From Actinomycetes bacterium (GTDB taxonomy: Bacteria > Actinomycetota > Acidimicrobiia > Acidimicrobiales > Palsa-688), in contig JAKBAM010000020.1 in the NCBI GenBank assembly GCA_021809105.1, forward strand, positions 1 through 42,111: 42,111 nucleotides of DNA, written 5' to 3'. The notes under the pieces were generated by a model that saw nothing but the letters and a program-made list of their open reading frames with translations, made no database searches and was not told the DNA's origin. The stretch's first letter is position 1. Each line of letters starts with the position of its first letter. A program made the position numbers and the translations under genes. This document shows positions 7,640 through 17,439 of the stretch, in pieces.

Positions 7640-9061
7640 GTGGAGCACGAGACTGCGAGCGACCGGCGACGACCGGATGCGGCCGACTCCGCCACGCCGC
7701 CCAGTGCCCGACTGCTGCGGGCACGAGTGCCGACGCCACTGATCAAGCGTCGCCTGCCGTCGGGGCGTGGCGCCACAGAACAGCCCAACAACACCAGTGA
7801 GGGTGACGCCTCACTCGACGCCCGATTCTGGATCGCCGTCCTCGTCACCGGGATTGCCGCCGGGCTCTTCGGCGACCTCATGATGTTCGTGCTGTTCGGC
7901 TTCGAGCATCTGGCTTTCGGCTCCGGCGCCGGTGATTACCAGAGCCGGGTCGAGCGAGCATCCGCCCTGCACCGCGTGGCGTCTCTCGTCATCGCCGGCG
8001 CTTTCGCCGGCCCCGCCTGGTACCTGCTGCGCAAGCACACCGCCGGCGAGAGCTCCGAGGTGGACGAGGTGGTCTGGGCCGGAGACGGCCGGCTCTCCCC
8101 ACGGCGGAGCCTGCTCACCGGCGTGATCTCCGAGATCGTCATCGGCATGGGCGCATCGATCGGACGGGAGGCGGCTCCCAAACTCATGGGCGGCGTGTCG
8201 GGCAGCATCTCCGCTGGGTGGTTCAAGCTCAACGATTCACAGCGGCGGCTGCTCGTGGCGTGCGGCGCGGGGGCGGGACTGGCCACCGTCTACAACGTTC
8301 CCCTGGGGGGAGCGCTCTTCACCGCAGAGCTGATGATGGGCTCGGTCGCGCTTCCTGTAGTCCTCCCGGCAGTGGCCTGCAGCCTGGTCGCCACTGCGGT
8401 TGGCTGGCTCTACCTTCCCCAACACGCCACCTACGCCGACATCCCGCCCTATCACTACCGCACCTCGCTGCTCCTGTGCGCGCTCGTCCTGGGACCGCTC
8501 ATCGGGCTCCTGGCGACGGCCTACATCCGGCTCATCGGATGGATCTCACACCACCACCTCAAAGGCCGCATCGCCATCGCCGGGCCGCTAGGCGCCTTCG
8601 CCGTCCTCGGCGCGATCGGTATCGCCTACCCGGCGCTTTTCGGCAACGGAAAGGACATGGCGCACCGGGCGTTCCTCGGCCAGGGGAGCCTCCTGCTCTT
8701 CCTGGCCCTCTTCGCCCTGAAACCGCTGGTCACCGCCCTCTGCCTCGGGAGCGGTGCGTCGGGAGGCCTTTTCACCCCGTCCATGAGCACCGGCGCGGTC
8801 TTCGGAGGTTTCGCCGGGACGGCCTGGTCGATGCTCTGGCCGGGCTCGCCCGTGGGAGCCTTCGCGCTGATCGGCGCCGCAGCCATGCTGGGTGCGGCCA
8901 TCCAAGCCCCACTGGCCGGGCTAGTGCTGGTCGTAGAGCTGACCCACAGCGGCTTCTCGCTCCTCGTGCCGATCATGGCCGCCACCTTCCTGGCGACCGC
9001 CGTCTCCCGCCGCCTCGACGGCTACTCCATATACTCCGCCCGACTGCCCGCCAGCCGATGA
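7640..9061 (+). CDS. ClC-family chloride channel or antiporter
   Basis: 473 residues. About 55 N-terminal residues are hydrophilic and basic, then the ClC fold begins (FWIAVLVTGIAAGLFGDLM). The selectivity-filter signatures are seen as GMGASIGREAAPK (the GREGP-like element, here with AAP) and GSGASGGLFTPSMSTG (the GxFxP element). YNVPLGGALFTAELMMG and AAIQAPLAGLVLVVELT also match the family. It moves chloride or a similar anion across the membrane; channel or proton antiport cannot be decided by eye. The GTG start has AGGA 9 bases upstream. No CBS domains are present. It is convergent with the DUF3097 gene. Confidence 0.92.
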   Translation: MEHETASDRRRPDAADSATPPSARLLRARVPTPLIKRRLPSGRGATEQPNNTSEGDASLDARFWIAVLVTGIAAGLFGDLMMFVLFGFEHLAFGSGAGDYQSRVERASALHRVASLVIAGAFAGPAWYLLRKHTAGESSEVDEVVWAGDGRLSPRRSLLTGVISEIVIGMGASIGREAAPKLMGGVSGSISAGWFKLNDSQRRLLVACGAGAGLATVYNVPLGGALFTAELMMGSVALPVVLPAVACSLVATAVGWLYLPQHATYADIPPYHYRTSLLLCALVLGPLIGLLATAYIRLIGWISHHHLKGRIAIAGPLGAFAVLGAIGIAYPALFGNGKDMAHRAFLGQGSLLLFLALFALKPLVTALCLGSGASGGLFTPSMSTGAVFGGFAGTAWSMLWPGSPVGAFALIGAAAMLGAAIQAPLAGLVLVVELTHSGFSLLVPIMAATFLATAVSRRLDGYSIYSARLPASR

Positions 9062-9068
9062 GCAGCGA

Positions 9069-9908
9069 TCAGGCGGTCACGAAGTCGATCAGCGACTCGA
9101 CCGCCCCGACCAACGACGGCTCGAGGTCGGCGTAGGTCCGCACCGACCCAAGCAGCTGCTTCCAAAGGCGCCCGGGAGACTCGGCGCCCATGACCTCGCA
9201 GATACCCTCTTTCCAAGGCCTCCCACGCGGTATCGCCGGCCAAGCGCTCAGCCCTACCACCGCGGGCCTGATTGCCTGCCAGACGTCGACGAACGGCGTG
9301 CCGGCGATGCGAACGTGCGCACCCTCCAACCCGGATGCGATGCGCTGCTCCTTGCTGCCGGGCACGAGGTGGTCCACCAGGACCCCGAGGCGGGCGTCGG
9401 GCCCCGGCGAGAACGCCGCGATCACTCGGTCCAAGTCATCGATGCCGTCGAGGCGCTCGACCACCACCCCTTCGACCCGGAGGTCGTCACCCCAGACCTT
9501 TTCGACCAGCTCTGCGTCGTGGATCCCTTCCACCAGGATCCGACTGGCCCGAGCCACCCGAGCGGGAGCGGCGCGCACCGCCACCGAGCCCGAGGCCGTC
9601 CGGACCGGCCCCGATGCCGCCCGGGCCGGAGCGGGCCTCACCACCGTCACGGGCTCCTGGCCGACTGCGAACGCGGCGGGCAGGAGTCGGAACAGTCGTT
9701 CCATGCCAGTGTTGGGTGAGCGCAGCACGACACCGTCGGGTTCGAACCGGGACACGACGCCACGGAACCGGGAAGCGAGATGGGTGAGGAGGAGGCCGGT
9801 CGTACCTTCCACCGAGCGGACCGCGCGGCGCTGCCTCCACTCCCCGTCGATCGGACCGGACAGGATCCCGTCCTTCGGGCGAGCGGGGATCCCGTCCTTC
9901 GGTGCCAT
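9069..9908 (-). CDS. DUF3097 family protein
   Basis: 279 residues. The core SRILVEGIHDAELVEKVWGD, DDLRVEGVVVERLDGIDDL and LGVLVDHLVPGSKEQRIA, and the end WPAIPRGRPWKEG, fit the DUF3097 family of Actinobacteria. The VEGxxD and DHL(V) elements recall a Toprim-like metal site, which would suggest work on nucleic acid (inference only). The Pro/Ala/Arg-rich stretch between about residues 85 and 118 looks like a linker. The first 20 residues contain an imperfect PKDGI duplication made by a short DNA direct repeat, so the true start could be slightly downstream. TACCCT 8 bases before the ATG suggests a leaderless message. Function is unknown. Confidence 0.85.
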   Translation of the reverse strand: MAPKDGIPARPKDGILSGPIDGEWRQRRAVRSVEGTTGLLLTHLASRFRGVVSRFEPDGVVLRSPNTGMERLFRLLPAAFAVGQEPVTVVRPAPARAASGPVRTASGSVAVRAAPARVARASRILVEGIHDAELVEKVWGDDLRVEGVVVERLDGIDDLDRVIAAFSPGPDARLGVLVDHLVPGSKEQRIASGLEGAHVRIAGTPFVDVWQAIRPAVVGLSAWPAIPRGRPWKEGICEVMGAESPGRLWKQLLGSVRTYADLEPSLVGAVESLIDFVTA

Positions 9909-9916
9909 GACCCCTG

Positions 9917-9922
9917 AGGGTA
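9917..9922 (-). promoter_or_regulatory. Candidate -10 box (TACCCT), DUF3097 gene
   Basis: On the minus strand TACCCT is followed by 8 bases and then the ATG at 9908, the leaderless spacing. Confidence 0.4.
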
Positions 9923-9951
9923 GGGGCCCGCTGCGGGGCGCTGGTGTTTCC

Positions 9952-9957
9952 TAGGCT
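9952..9957 (+). promoter_or_regulatory. Candidate -10 box (TAGGCT), RmlC-like gene
   Basis: TAGGCT is followed by 8 bases and then the ATG at 9966, with no Shine-Dalgarno. It is divergent from the box at 9917-9922 within a 57-base spacer. Confidence 0.45.
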
Positions 9958-9965
9958 GGCGCGCC

Positions 9966-10517
9966 ATGCCGCTGCTGACTCCTTCTGACGTGATCGCCGA
10001 CGTATGGACCGTAGACCCGGAGGGTCACGGCGACGAGCGGGGCCGTTTCTATGAGACCTACCGACGCAGCTGGTTCCCGCTGGGCCGCGAGATGGTCCAG
10101 GGCAACCGGTCGGACAAGGCTGCTGGAGCGGTAGTCGGCCTCCACTACCACCTGCACCAGGCGGACTACTGGCTCGTGCCGAGGGGCACGGCCAGGGTGG
10201 TCCTCCACGACCTGCGCCAGGGTTCTCCCACGGACGGGGCCACCGAAACCCTGGAGCTGAGCGGCGACAACTGCCGCGGGGTGTTCATCCCGCCCGGGGT
10301 CGCACACGGGTTCGCCTCTTTGACCGAGCTCACAGTCACCTACATGGTCGACAGCTACTACAACCCCGAGGACGAGCTGGGTGTGGCGTGGGACGACCCG
10401 GCGATCGGCGCCGAGTGGGGCGTGAGTGACCCGATCCTGTCCGTCCGGGACCAGCACAACCCGGCTCGGAGCGCCCTCGACCCCAGCCGGACGCCGCACT
10501 ACAAACTACGGACCTGA
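9966..10517 (+). CDS. dTDP-4-dehydrorhamnose 3,5-epimerase-like cupin (RmlC family)
   Basis: 183 residues, the usual length. RmlC-type features are DERGRFYETYR near residue 23-33, QGNRSDKAAGAVVGLHYHLH with the presumed catalytic His60, VPRGTARVVLHDLR, IPPGVAHGFASL, the Tyr/Asp segment TYMVDSYYNPEDELGVAW and DDPAIGAEW. The canonical RGLHxQ is here VGLHYH: the conserved Arg and Gln are replaced. The protein may therefore act on a different 4-keto-6-deoxy nucleotide sugar, so the symbol rmlC is withheld. rmlA, rmlB and rmlD are not in the window. It opens a plus-strand block of sugar-donor genes. Confidence 0.85.
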   Translation: MPLLTPSDVIADVWTVDPEGHGDERGRFYETYRRSWFPLGREMVQGNRSDKAAGAVVGLHYHLHQADYWLVPRGTARVVLHDLRQGSPTDGATETLELSGDNCRGVFIPPGVAHGFASLTELTVTYMVDSYYNPEDELGVAWDDPAIGAEWGVSDPILSVRDQHNPARSALDPSRTPHYKLRT

Positions 10518-10566
10518 CTGATTCCTGGGCTACGGCCCGGTGCGCCCGCGCCGGGACCCCGGCCAC

Positions 10567-10572
10567 TAGCAT
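10567..10572 (+). promoter_or_regulatory. Candidate -10 box (TAGCAT), DPA pathway operon
   Basis: TAGCAT is followed by 9 bases and then the GTG at 10582. A GAGG lies within those 9 bases, so either leaderless or very short-leader initiation is possible. It would drive ubiA, dprE1, dprE2 and the HAD phosphatase. Confidence 0.4.
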
Positions 10573-10581
10573 GAGGCTGTC

Positions 10582-11511
10582 GTGAGCAAGGTCCTCCCAA
10601 CGCCCGAAGTGGCGGCAAGTCGCCGGGCCACGTCCCTCCCGGTCGGGCTGGTGCGCCTGGCCCGGCCCAAGCAGTGGACCAAGAACGTACTGGTCCTGGC
10701 GGCACCCGGGGCAGCTGGCGTGCTCACCCACGCCGCTCCGCTCCTCCGCTCTCTGGCCGCGCTCGCCCTGTTCTGCGTCGTGGCGTCGGGCACTTACTAC
10801 CTGAACGACGCTCTGGATGTGGCTGCCGACCGCCAGCACCCGTCCAAACGTACCCGGCCGGTGGCGTCGGGGGCGGTACCGGTGCGGCTCGCCTACTCCC
10901 TCGGGGTGGTTTTGCTGACTGTCGGCGTGGCCCTGTCCACCTTGGTCAACTGGCATCTGGCAGTCGTGCTCGCCATCTACGTGGCGGTGCAGTTCGCCTA
11001 CAGCTATTACCTAAAGCATCAACCCATCTACGACATGGCCGCCGTGGCGGCCGGTTTCGTGCTGCGGGCCATTGCCGGCGGCGTCGCCGCCGAGGTGCTG
11101 ATCTCGCAATGGTTCCTCATAGTCGCCACCTTCGGCAGCCTCCTCATGGTGGCCGGTAAGCGCGTCGCTGAGCACTCGGAGCTGGGCCACGACCGGGGCG
11201 CCCATCGCGCCACCCTCGACGCCTACAGCGTGACGTTTCTCCGGACGGTGCTCGGGGTGGCCGCTTCGGGAGCCATCGTCGGATACTGCCTCTGGGCGTT
11301 CAGCCTGCAGACCGCGCTGACGCACCATGCTGACCCGATCTGGTACCAGCTTTCGATCGTTCCTATGATCGTGGCCCTGTTGCGTTACACCTTCCTGGTC
11401 GAGAGCGGCCGGGGCGCCAAGCCGGAGGAGCTGGTCCTCACCGACCGGTCCCTACAGATCCTCGGAGTGATCTGGGCGCTCCTGTTTGCACTTGGCGTCT
11501 ATGCCAGCTGA
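10582..11511 (+). CDS. Decaprenyl-phosphate phosphoribosyltransferase (DPPR synthase, UbiA family)
   Basis: 309 residues with 8-9 hydrophobic segments, a UbiA-fold membrane prenyltransferase. The Asp-rich motif is [15 protein letters not shown] (Asn75, Asp76, Asp79, Asp83), preceded by [11 protein letters not shown] and followed by RTRPVASG. Together these match the Rv3806c group, which transfers 5-phosphoribose from PRPP to decaprenyl phosphate on the cytoplasmic side, the committed step of arabinose donor synthesis. Assignment is reinforced by dprE1 and dprE2 directly downstream. The second Asp-rich loop is seen around [11 protein letters not shown]. The gene overlaps dprE1 by 11 bases. Confidence 0.92.
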   Translation: MSKVLPTPEVAASRRATSLPVGLVRLARPKQWTKNVLVLAAPGAAGVLTHAAPLLRSLAALALFCVVASGTYYLNDALDVAADRQHPSKRTRPVASGAVPVRLAYSLGVVLLTVGVALSTLVNWHLAVVLAIYVAVQFAYSYYLKHQPIYDMAAVAAGFVLRAIAGGVAAEVLISQWFLIVATFGSLLMVAGKRVAEHSELGHDRGAHRATLDAYSVTFLRTVLGVAASGAIVGYCLWAFSLQTALTHHADPIWYQLSIVPMIVALLRYTFLVESGRGAKPEELVLTDRSLQILGVIWALLFALGVYAS

Positions 11512-12904
11512 GGGAGCCAGGATCCTCACCGGGTGGGGTCGCACCTCCCCGAGCGCATCGCGCATCACCGAACCGTCCGACATCGAAGCGGCGGTTCGAG
11601 CCGCGGCGACAGCCGGCCCTCGCGGCCTGATCGCCCGCGGGCTGGGCCGAGCCTATGGCGACGCGGCGCAGAACGCGGGGGGTGACGTGGTGGTGACGAC
11701 CCGCATGGACCGAGTCCTCGATCTCGACATCGGCGCCCGCCGGGTGCGGGTCCAGGCCGGGGCCAGCCTCGATTGGCTGATGCGGACCCTCCTGCCATTC
11801 GGCCTCTGGCCCGTGGTCACACCCGGCACGCGGCAGGTGACCGTGGGCGGCGCCATCGCCTCCGACATCCACGGCAAGAACCACCACCGCGACGGCACCT
11901 TCTGCGCCCACGTCGAGTCGATGGTCCTCGACGCCCCGGCCGCCGGGCGGATCACGGTAACGCCGGACCAGGATCCCGACGCCTTCTGGGCCACCGCCGG
12001 CGGGATGGGCCTGACGGGGGTGATCCTCGAGGCGACCCTGCACCTGCTGCCGGTTGAGACTTCGACGATGAGAGTCGACAGCGAGCGCCTCCCTGACCTC
12101 GACGCCCTGATGGACCGGATGATCGATACCGACCGCGACCACCGCTACTCGGTGGCTTGGATCGACTGCCTGGCGCGGGGCGGGAACCTGGGCCGCTCGA
12201 TCCTCGAGCTCGGCGAGCACGCCGCCCTCGACGACCTGCCGGCGGCCAGGAGGTCGACGTCACAGGCCAGGGCGTTCGCTCCCCCCGGTCGGGTCACTGC
12301 TCCCCCGTGGGCCCCCACGGGATTGCTCAACCGCTGGACCATCGCCGCCTTCAACGAGCTGTGGTACCGGCGCGCCCCGGCGAAAGCCGAGGGGCACCTG
12401 GTGCCAGCCAGCTACTTCTTCCACCCCCTGGACCTGGTCAACGGCTGGAACCGCATCTACGGCCCGCGCGGCTTCCTGCAATACCAGATGGTGGTTCCAG
12501 ACGGCGCCGAGGCGACCGTGCGCCACGCCGTGGAGGCACTGAGCGACGCCCGCTGCGCTTCGTTCCTGGCCGTGCTCAAGCGCTTCGGGCCCGCCAACCC
12601 CTCGCCGCTGTCGTTCCCGTCGCCCGGATGGACACTCGCGCTCGACATCCCCGCCGCGGCGGCGGGCCTAGCTCCCCTGCTCGACGCGCTCGACACGATG
12701 GTGGTCGAAGCAGGGGGGCGCGTCTACCTCTCCAAGGATTCCCGATTGCGACCCGAGTTGCTCGAGGTGATGTACCCGCGGCTGCCCGAGTGGCGAACAA
12801 CCCGGGACCGCCTGGACCCCGAACGCCGGATGAGATCTGATCTGGCCCGTCGGCTGCCCCTCGTCGATCCCCTTCCCACCCACAAGGACAGGTCCCACTC
12901 GTGA
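11501..12904 (+). CDS. dprE1: Decaprenylphosphoryl-beta-D-ribose 2'-oxidase (DprE1), Ala at the benzothiazinone Cys
   Basis: 467 residues from the ATG at 11501, which lies inside the end of the preceding gene; a TTG at 11486 is an alternative, and neither has a good ribosome site, so translation is probably coupled. It is a VAO-type FAD oxidase: [17 protein letters not shown] and [20 protein letters not shown] followed by NHHRDGTF give the FAD domain, and the substrate cap ends in [11 protein letters not shown] with the conserved Lys. It oxidises the C2 hydroxyl of decaprenylphosphoryl ribose. The residue equal to M. tuberculosis Cys387 (GWN-hydrophobic-C-V-D) is Ala380 here (GWTLALD; codon at 12638-12640). 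It overlaps dprE2 by 4 bases (GTGA). Confidence 0.93.
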   Translation: MPAEGARILTGWGRTSPSASRITEPSDIEAAVRAAATAGPRGLIARGLGRAYGDAAQNAGGDVVVTTRMDRVLDLDIGARRVRVQAGASLDWLMRTLLPFGLWPVVTPGTRQVTVGGAIASDIHGKNHHRDGTFCAHVESMVLDAPAAGRITVTPDQDPDAFWATAGGMGLTGVILEATLHLLPVETSTMRVDSERLPDLDALMDRMIDTDRDHRYSVAWIDCLARGGNLGRSILELGEHAALDDLPAARRSTSQARAFAPPGRVTAPPWAPTGLLNRWTIAAFNELWYRRAPAKAEGHLVPASYFFHPLDLVNGWNRIYGPRGFLQYQMVVPDGAEATVRHAVEALSDARCASFLAVLKRFGPANPSPLSFPSPGWTLALDIPAAAAGLAPLLDALDTMVVEAGGRVYLSKDSRLRPELLEVMYPRLPEWRTTRDRLDPERRMRSDLARRLPLVDPLPTHKDRSHS

Positions 12905-13658
12905 AAGACGCCCTAGGCGCTGTGCAGTCCGTCCTGGTCCTAGGCGGAGCGTCGGAGATCGGCGTGGCGATCGCCGCCGAGCTCGCCGGCCGTCGCCGCG
13001 CCACCGTCGTGCTCGCCGGCCGCCACCCCGAGGCACTCGACGCCGCGGCCTCTCAGGTCCTGGCCGCCGGCGCCGGTCGGGTCGAGACGCTGCCCTTCGA
13101 CGCAGAGGACACCGACAGCCACGAAGCCTTCGCCGACCGGGCCTGGTCTCTCGCTGGAGATTTCGACGTGGTCGTCTTGGCTTTCGGGGTCCTCGGAGAT
13201 CAAGCCGCCGCCGAAGCCGGAGGCGACTCAGCGGTCAGGATCGCACGGACCAACTACGTGGGCGCCATGTCGATCTCGCTCGTGGCATCGAGGAAGCTCC
13301 GGGCCCAGGGCCACGGGACCCTCGTGGTGCTCTCCTCGGTCGCCGGCGAGCGGGTCCGTCGCGCCAACTTCGTCTACGGCTCCACCAAAGCCGGCATCGA
13401 CGGTTTCGCCCAAGGACTTGGCGACTCCCTGGCCGGCAGCGGCGCCCGCGTCTTGATCGTGCGCCCTGGCTTCGTGACCGGACGCATGACCGCCGGCATG
13501 GATCCTGCACCTATGGCCACCACGCCCGGCGCAGTCGCCGAAGCCACCGCGTCGGCTATAGCCGCGGGCCGGGAGGTCGTCTGGGTGCCCGGCGCCCTCC
13601 GCTACGTCTTCGCCGCATTCCGACACCTCCCCCGCCCCCTCTGGCGGCGTCTACCCGT

Positions 13659-13662
<4 letters not shown>
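12901..13662 (+). CDS. dprE2: Decaprenylphosphoryl-2-keto-erythropentose reductase (DprE2)
   Basis: 253-residue short-chain dehydrogenase. The Rossmann motif is [12 protein letters not shown] near the N-terminus; the catalytic Ser is in [16 protein letters not shown] and the YxxxK pair is in YGSTKAG. It ends in a hydrophobic/basic tail ([21 protein letters not shown]) typical of DprE2, which may touch the membrane where the polyprenyl substrate lies. It reduces the keto-intermediate from DprE1 to decaprenylphosphoryl arabinose with NAD(P)H. The starts and stops overlap as GTGA on both sides, so it is translated with its neighbours. Confidence 0.92.
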
Positions 13663-15322
<1,660 letters not shown>

Positions 15323-15326
15323 GCGA

Positions 15327-17321
15327 TCAGCCGTTGTGGCCGAAGATGGCGAGGGCCCGCCCCGGCCAGCCCGCGGCGCTGTTGCCGTTGCCGAAGCTCG
15401 GTGCGTCGCCGAAGGGGTAGACCGTCCCGCCGGCGCCGAGGATCAGGTAGCCGCCGCCGTCGGCCGTCGTGCTCGCCGACACCACCGAGTCGCTCACCCC
15501 CAACCCCGGGAGCGACCCGTGGTACTGGGCGTCGCCGAACTGGAATATGCCTCCGTCTCTCGCTACCAGGGTGTAACCCTTGCCGTCGACAGTCGGGACC
15601 ATGCCGACGATCGGCTGGTTGAGGTGGACGTTGCCGGTCGAGCCGTAGAAGCCGGCATCGCCGAACTGGAAGATCCCGCCGTCGGAGGCCACCAGCCAGT
15701 AGCCCTTGCCGTCAGGGGTGGGGGCCATGCCGACGATCGGCTGGTTGAGGTGGACGTTGCCGGTCGAGCCGTAGAAGCCGGCATCGCCGAACTGGAACAC
15801 CCCTCCGTCCCCCGCAAAGAGCCAGTACCCGCCACCGGTCGGCGTCGCAGCCATGCTGATCACCGGGCGATTGAGGTGGACGTTGCCGGTGGAGCCGTAG
15901 AAGCCGGCATCGCCGAACTGGAAGATGCCTCCGTCGGCGGCGACCTCCCAGTAGCCGCGCTGGTCGGCGGTCGGCGCCATCCCGATGACCGGCGCGTTGA
16001 GGGCTACACCCTTGGTCGAGCCATAGTTGCCAGCCCCGCCGAAGGGGTAGACGCCGCCATCGGAGCCGAGGATCCAGTAACCGTCGAGACCGCCGCTCGG
16101 CTGCCCGGCGCTGGCCTGCCCGACGCCGGTCGAGGCAAACCAGTCCGACCGGAGGCCGAGATAGGCAGCGAACTGGGCGCCGCTCATCGTGACACTTCCG
16201 GCGGTGCCGGCGACGACCAGGGAGTCGACCCGTCCCCCTAGATCGCCGAGTCCGTTGCGGGCGGTCACCGTCATGGACTCGAAGGTCCCGATGGACGGCC
16301 AGGCGGCCTCGATGGAGGCGGCAGGGACGGTCTGGGTCCAGGTGTGGTTGGGGTTTGAAGGCGTGGCGTCCCCGGCGTCTGGTGCCGGGGTGAAAGCACC
16401 CCCAGCGGTCCAACCGCCGGTGGAGGAGGAGAACTCGGTGAAGGCGACTTGGCCGACGGTCCCGCACGTCGACGTGCTGCAGATGAGGACCTGGCCAGCC
16501 GTGGCCTGAACGGCCTGGTCGCTCAAGTACGTGTAGGAGCTGTTGGTCGGGGTGCCGGCCACGTCCTGATCCCCGTCGTAGACCTGGCAGTAGTCCGTGT
16601 CGCAGATGGGACCCCCGCCTGCCGCAGCGATGTAGGCCAGGGCATAGGAGCGGGCGGCTACCGCCTGCGCCTCGAGGGCGGCCATCCCGTCGGTGCCCCA
16701 AGATGCCGGCGACTCCGCAGGAACAACCCCTGCGACGTAGTCCTCGAGGGAGAGAGTGTTCCAGACTTGAGTGGTAGCAGCCTTCACCGTGACGATGCCC
16801 TCGTAGCTGCGGGTGCCCCCCGGGATCCCGAGCGTGACGGGGGCAGAGCCATTCGGGGCGAGCGTGACGTCGCCGCCCTCCGCCGCCTGGCCGTTGACCG
16901 AGAGCGTCGAGTTGGCGGCACGGGTGACGGTGACCGTGCCTGTCGCTAAGACGTTCCCACCGGCGGAAGCGGTCACGCCCTGGGCGGTGATGGAACTGGC
17001 GCCGTCCAGCTCGTCAAGTCGGACGACGATGGTCTGGCTCGTGCTGACCGTGGAGGCTGAAGTGCCCCCGTAGTACTGGCCGAGGATCTGGCTGACGTTC
17101 CAGCCGGACAGGGCATAGCCGTACGCGCCGTACTGTCCCATCCCTCGGCCGTGGCCCCACCCGTGGCCGATCAATGTCAACGAAGACGGAGCGGAGGCGA
17201 CCGCCACGGAGCCACCCGGAGACGCCCCGGCGGCCACTGCCTCCCCGGCGGGTGCCCCCAGCAGTGTGGTCGCGGCCACGAAGGTTGACAGGGCAGCAGC
17301 ACCAGTGACGAGACGACGCAC
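15327..17321 (-). CDS. Secreted SpoIID/LytB-domain protein with C-terminal YWLVASDGG repeats
   Basis: 664 residues. The start is set at GTG 17321, with GGAG 7 bases upstream; a TTG at 17327 is too close to that site. The N-terminus is a signal peptide (RRLVTGAAALSTFVAATTLL, then an Ala-rich cleavage region). IGHGWGHGRGMGQYGAYGYA and the core LSLEDYVAGVVPAESPASWG followed by ALEAQAVAARSYAL identify the SpoIID/LytB domain, which in SpoIID cuts glycan strands and in LytB boosts an amidase. From about residue 410 to the end there are six copies of the 42-residue module shared with three other secreted proteins here. It acts outside the membrane, probably on the wall. There are no sporulation genes nearby. 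Confidence 0.88.
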   Translation of the reverse strand: MRRLVTGAAALSTFVAATTLLGAPAGEAVAAGASPGGSVAVASAPSSLTLIGHGWGHGRGMGQYGAYGYALSGWNVSQILGQYYGGTSASTVSTSQTIVVRLDELDGASSITAQGVTASAGGNVLATGTVTVTRAANSTLSVNGQAAEGGDVTLAPNGSAPVTLGIPGGTRSYEGIVTVKAATTQVWNTLSLEDYVAGVVPAESPASWGTDGMAALEAQAVAARSYALAYIAAAGGGPICDTDYCQVYDGDQDVAGTPTNSSYTYLSDQAVQATAGQVLICSTSTCGTVGQVAFTEFSSSTGGWTAGGAFTPAPDAGDATPSNPNHTWTQTVPAASIEAAWPSIGTFESMTVTARNGLGDLGGRVDSLVVAGTAGSVTMSGAQFAAYLGLRSDWFASTGVGQASAGQPSGGLDGYWILGSDGGVYPFGGAGNYGSTKGVALNAPVIGMAPTADQRGYWEVAADGGIFQFGDAGFYGSTGNVHLNRPVISMAATPTGGGYWLFAGDGGVFQFGDAGFYGSTGNVHLNQPIVGMAPTPDGKGYWLVASDGGIFQFGDAGFYGSTGNVHLNQPIVGMVPTVDGKGYTLVARDGGIFQFGDAQYHGSLPGLGVSDSVVSASTTADGGGYLILGAGGTVYPFGDAPSFGNGNSAAGWPGRALAIFGHNG
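15330..16092 (-). repeat. Six YWLVASDGG-type modules in the SpoIID/LytB protein
   Basis: Six consecutive units, each led by Y-[WTL]-hydrophobic and a DGG turn (YWILGSDGG, YWEVAADGG, YWLFAGDGG, YWLVASDGG, YTLVARDGG, and a decayed last unit), followed by FGDAGFYGSTGNVHLNQPIV. The DNA period of the central units is 126 bases. Confidence 0.9.
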
Positions 17322-17439
17322 GCGCAAACTCCAGGGATCCGTTCTCCGTCGGGGCCGGTCGGCCCAGAGCTATGGGATCGACCGGTTGGGCTCCCGACTT
17401 GAACGGTGGAGGCCGAATCGGCCGATCCCGCCCGCGCGA
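17322..17439. promoter_or_regulatory. Upstream region of the SpoIID/LytB gene
   Basis: 118 bases that separate two same-strand genes. GGCCGAATCGGCC at 17411-17423 is a palindrome 16 bases after the protease stop; its loop would be too small for a full stem, so it is more likely a DNA-level site or a weak terminator. No -10 box stands out. Confidence 0.25.

Noticed and set aside
15600..16000. Regularly spaced near-identical repeats that could look like a CRISPR array
   Set aside because: The period is 126 bases, repeats and spacers are both coding and in frame, and there are no cas genes.
17411..17423. Intrinsic terminator for the S8 protease gene
   Set aside because: The palindrome GGCCGAATCGGCC would leave a 1-base loop or only a 4-base stem, and there is no U-tract; too weak to call a terminator.
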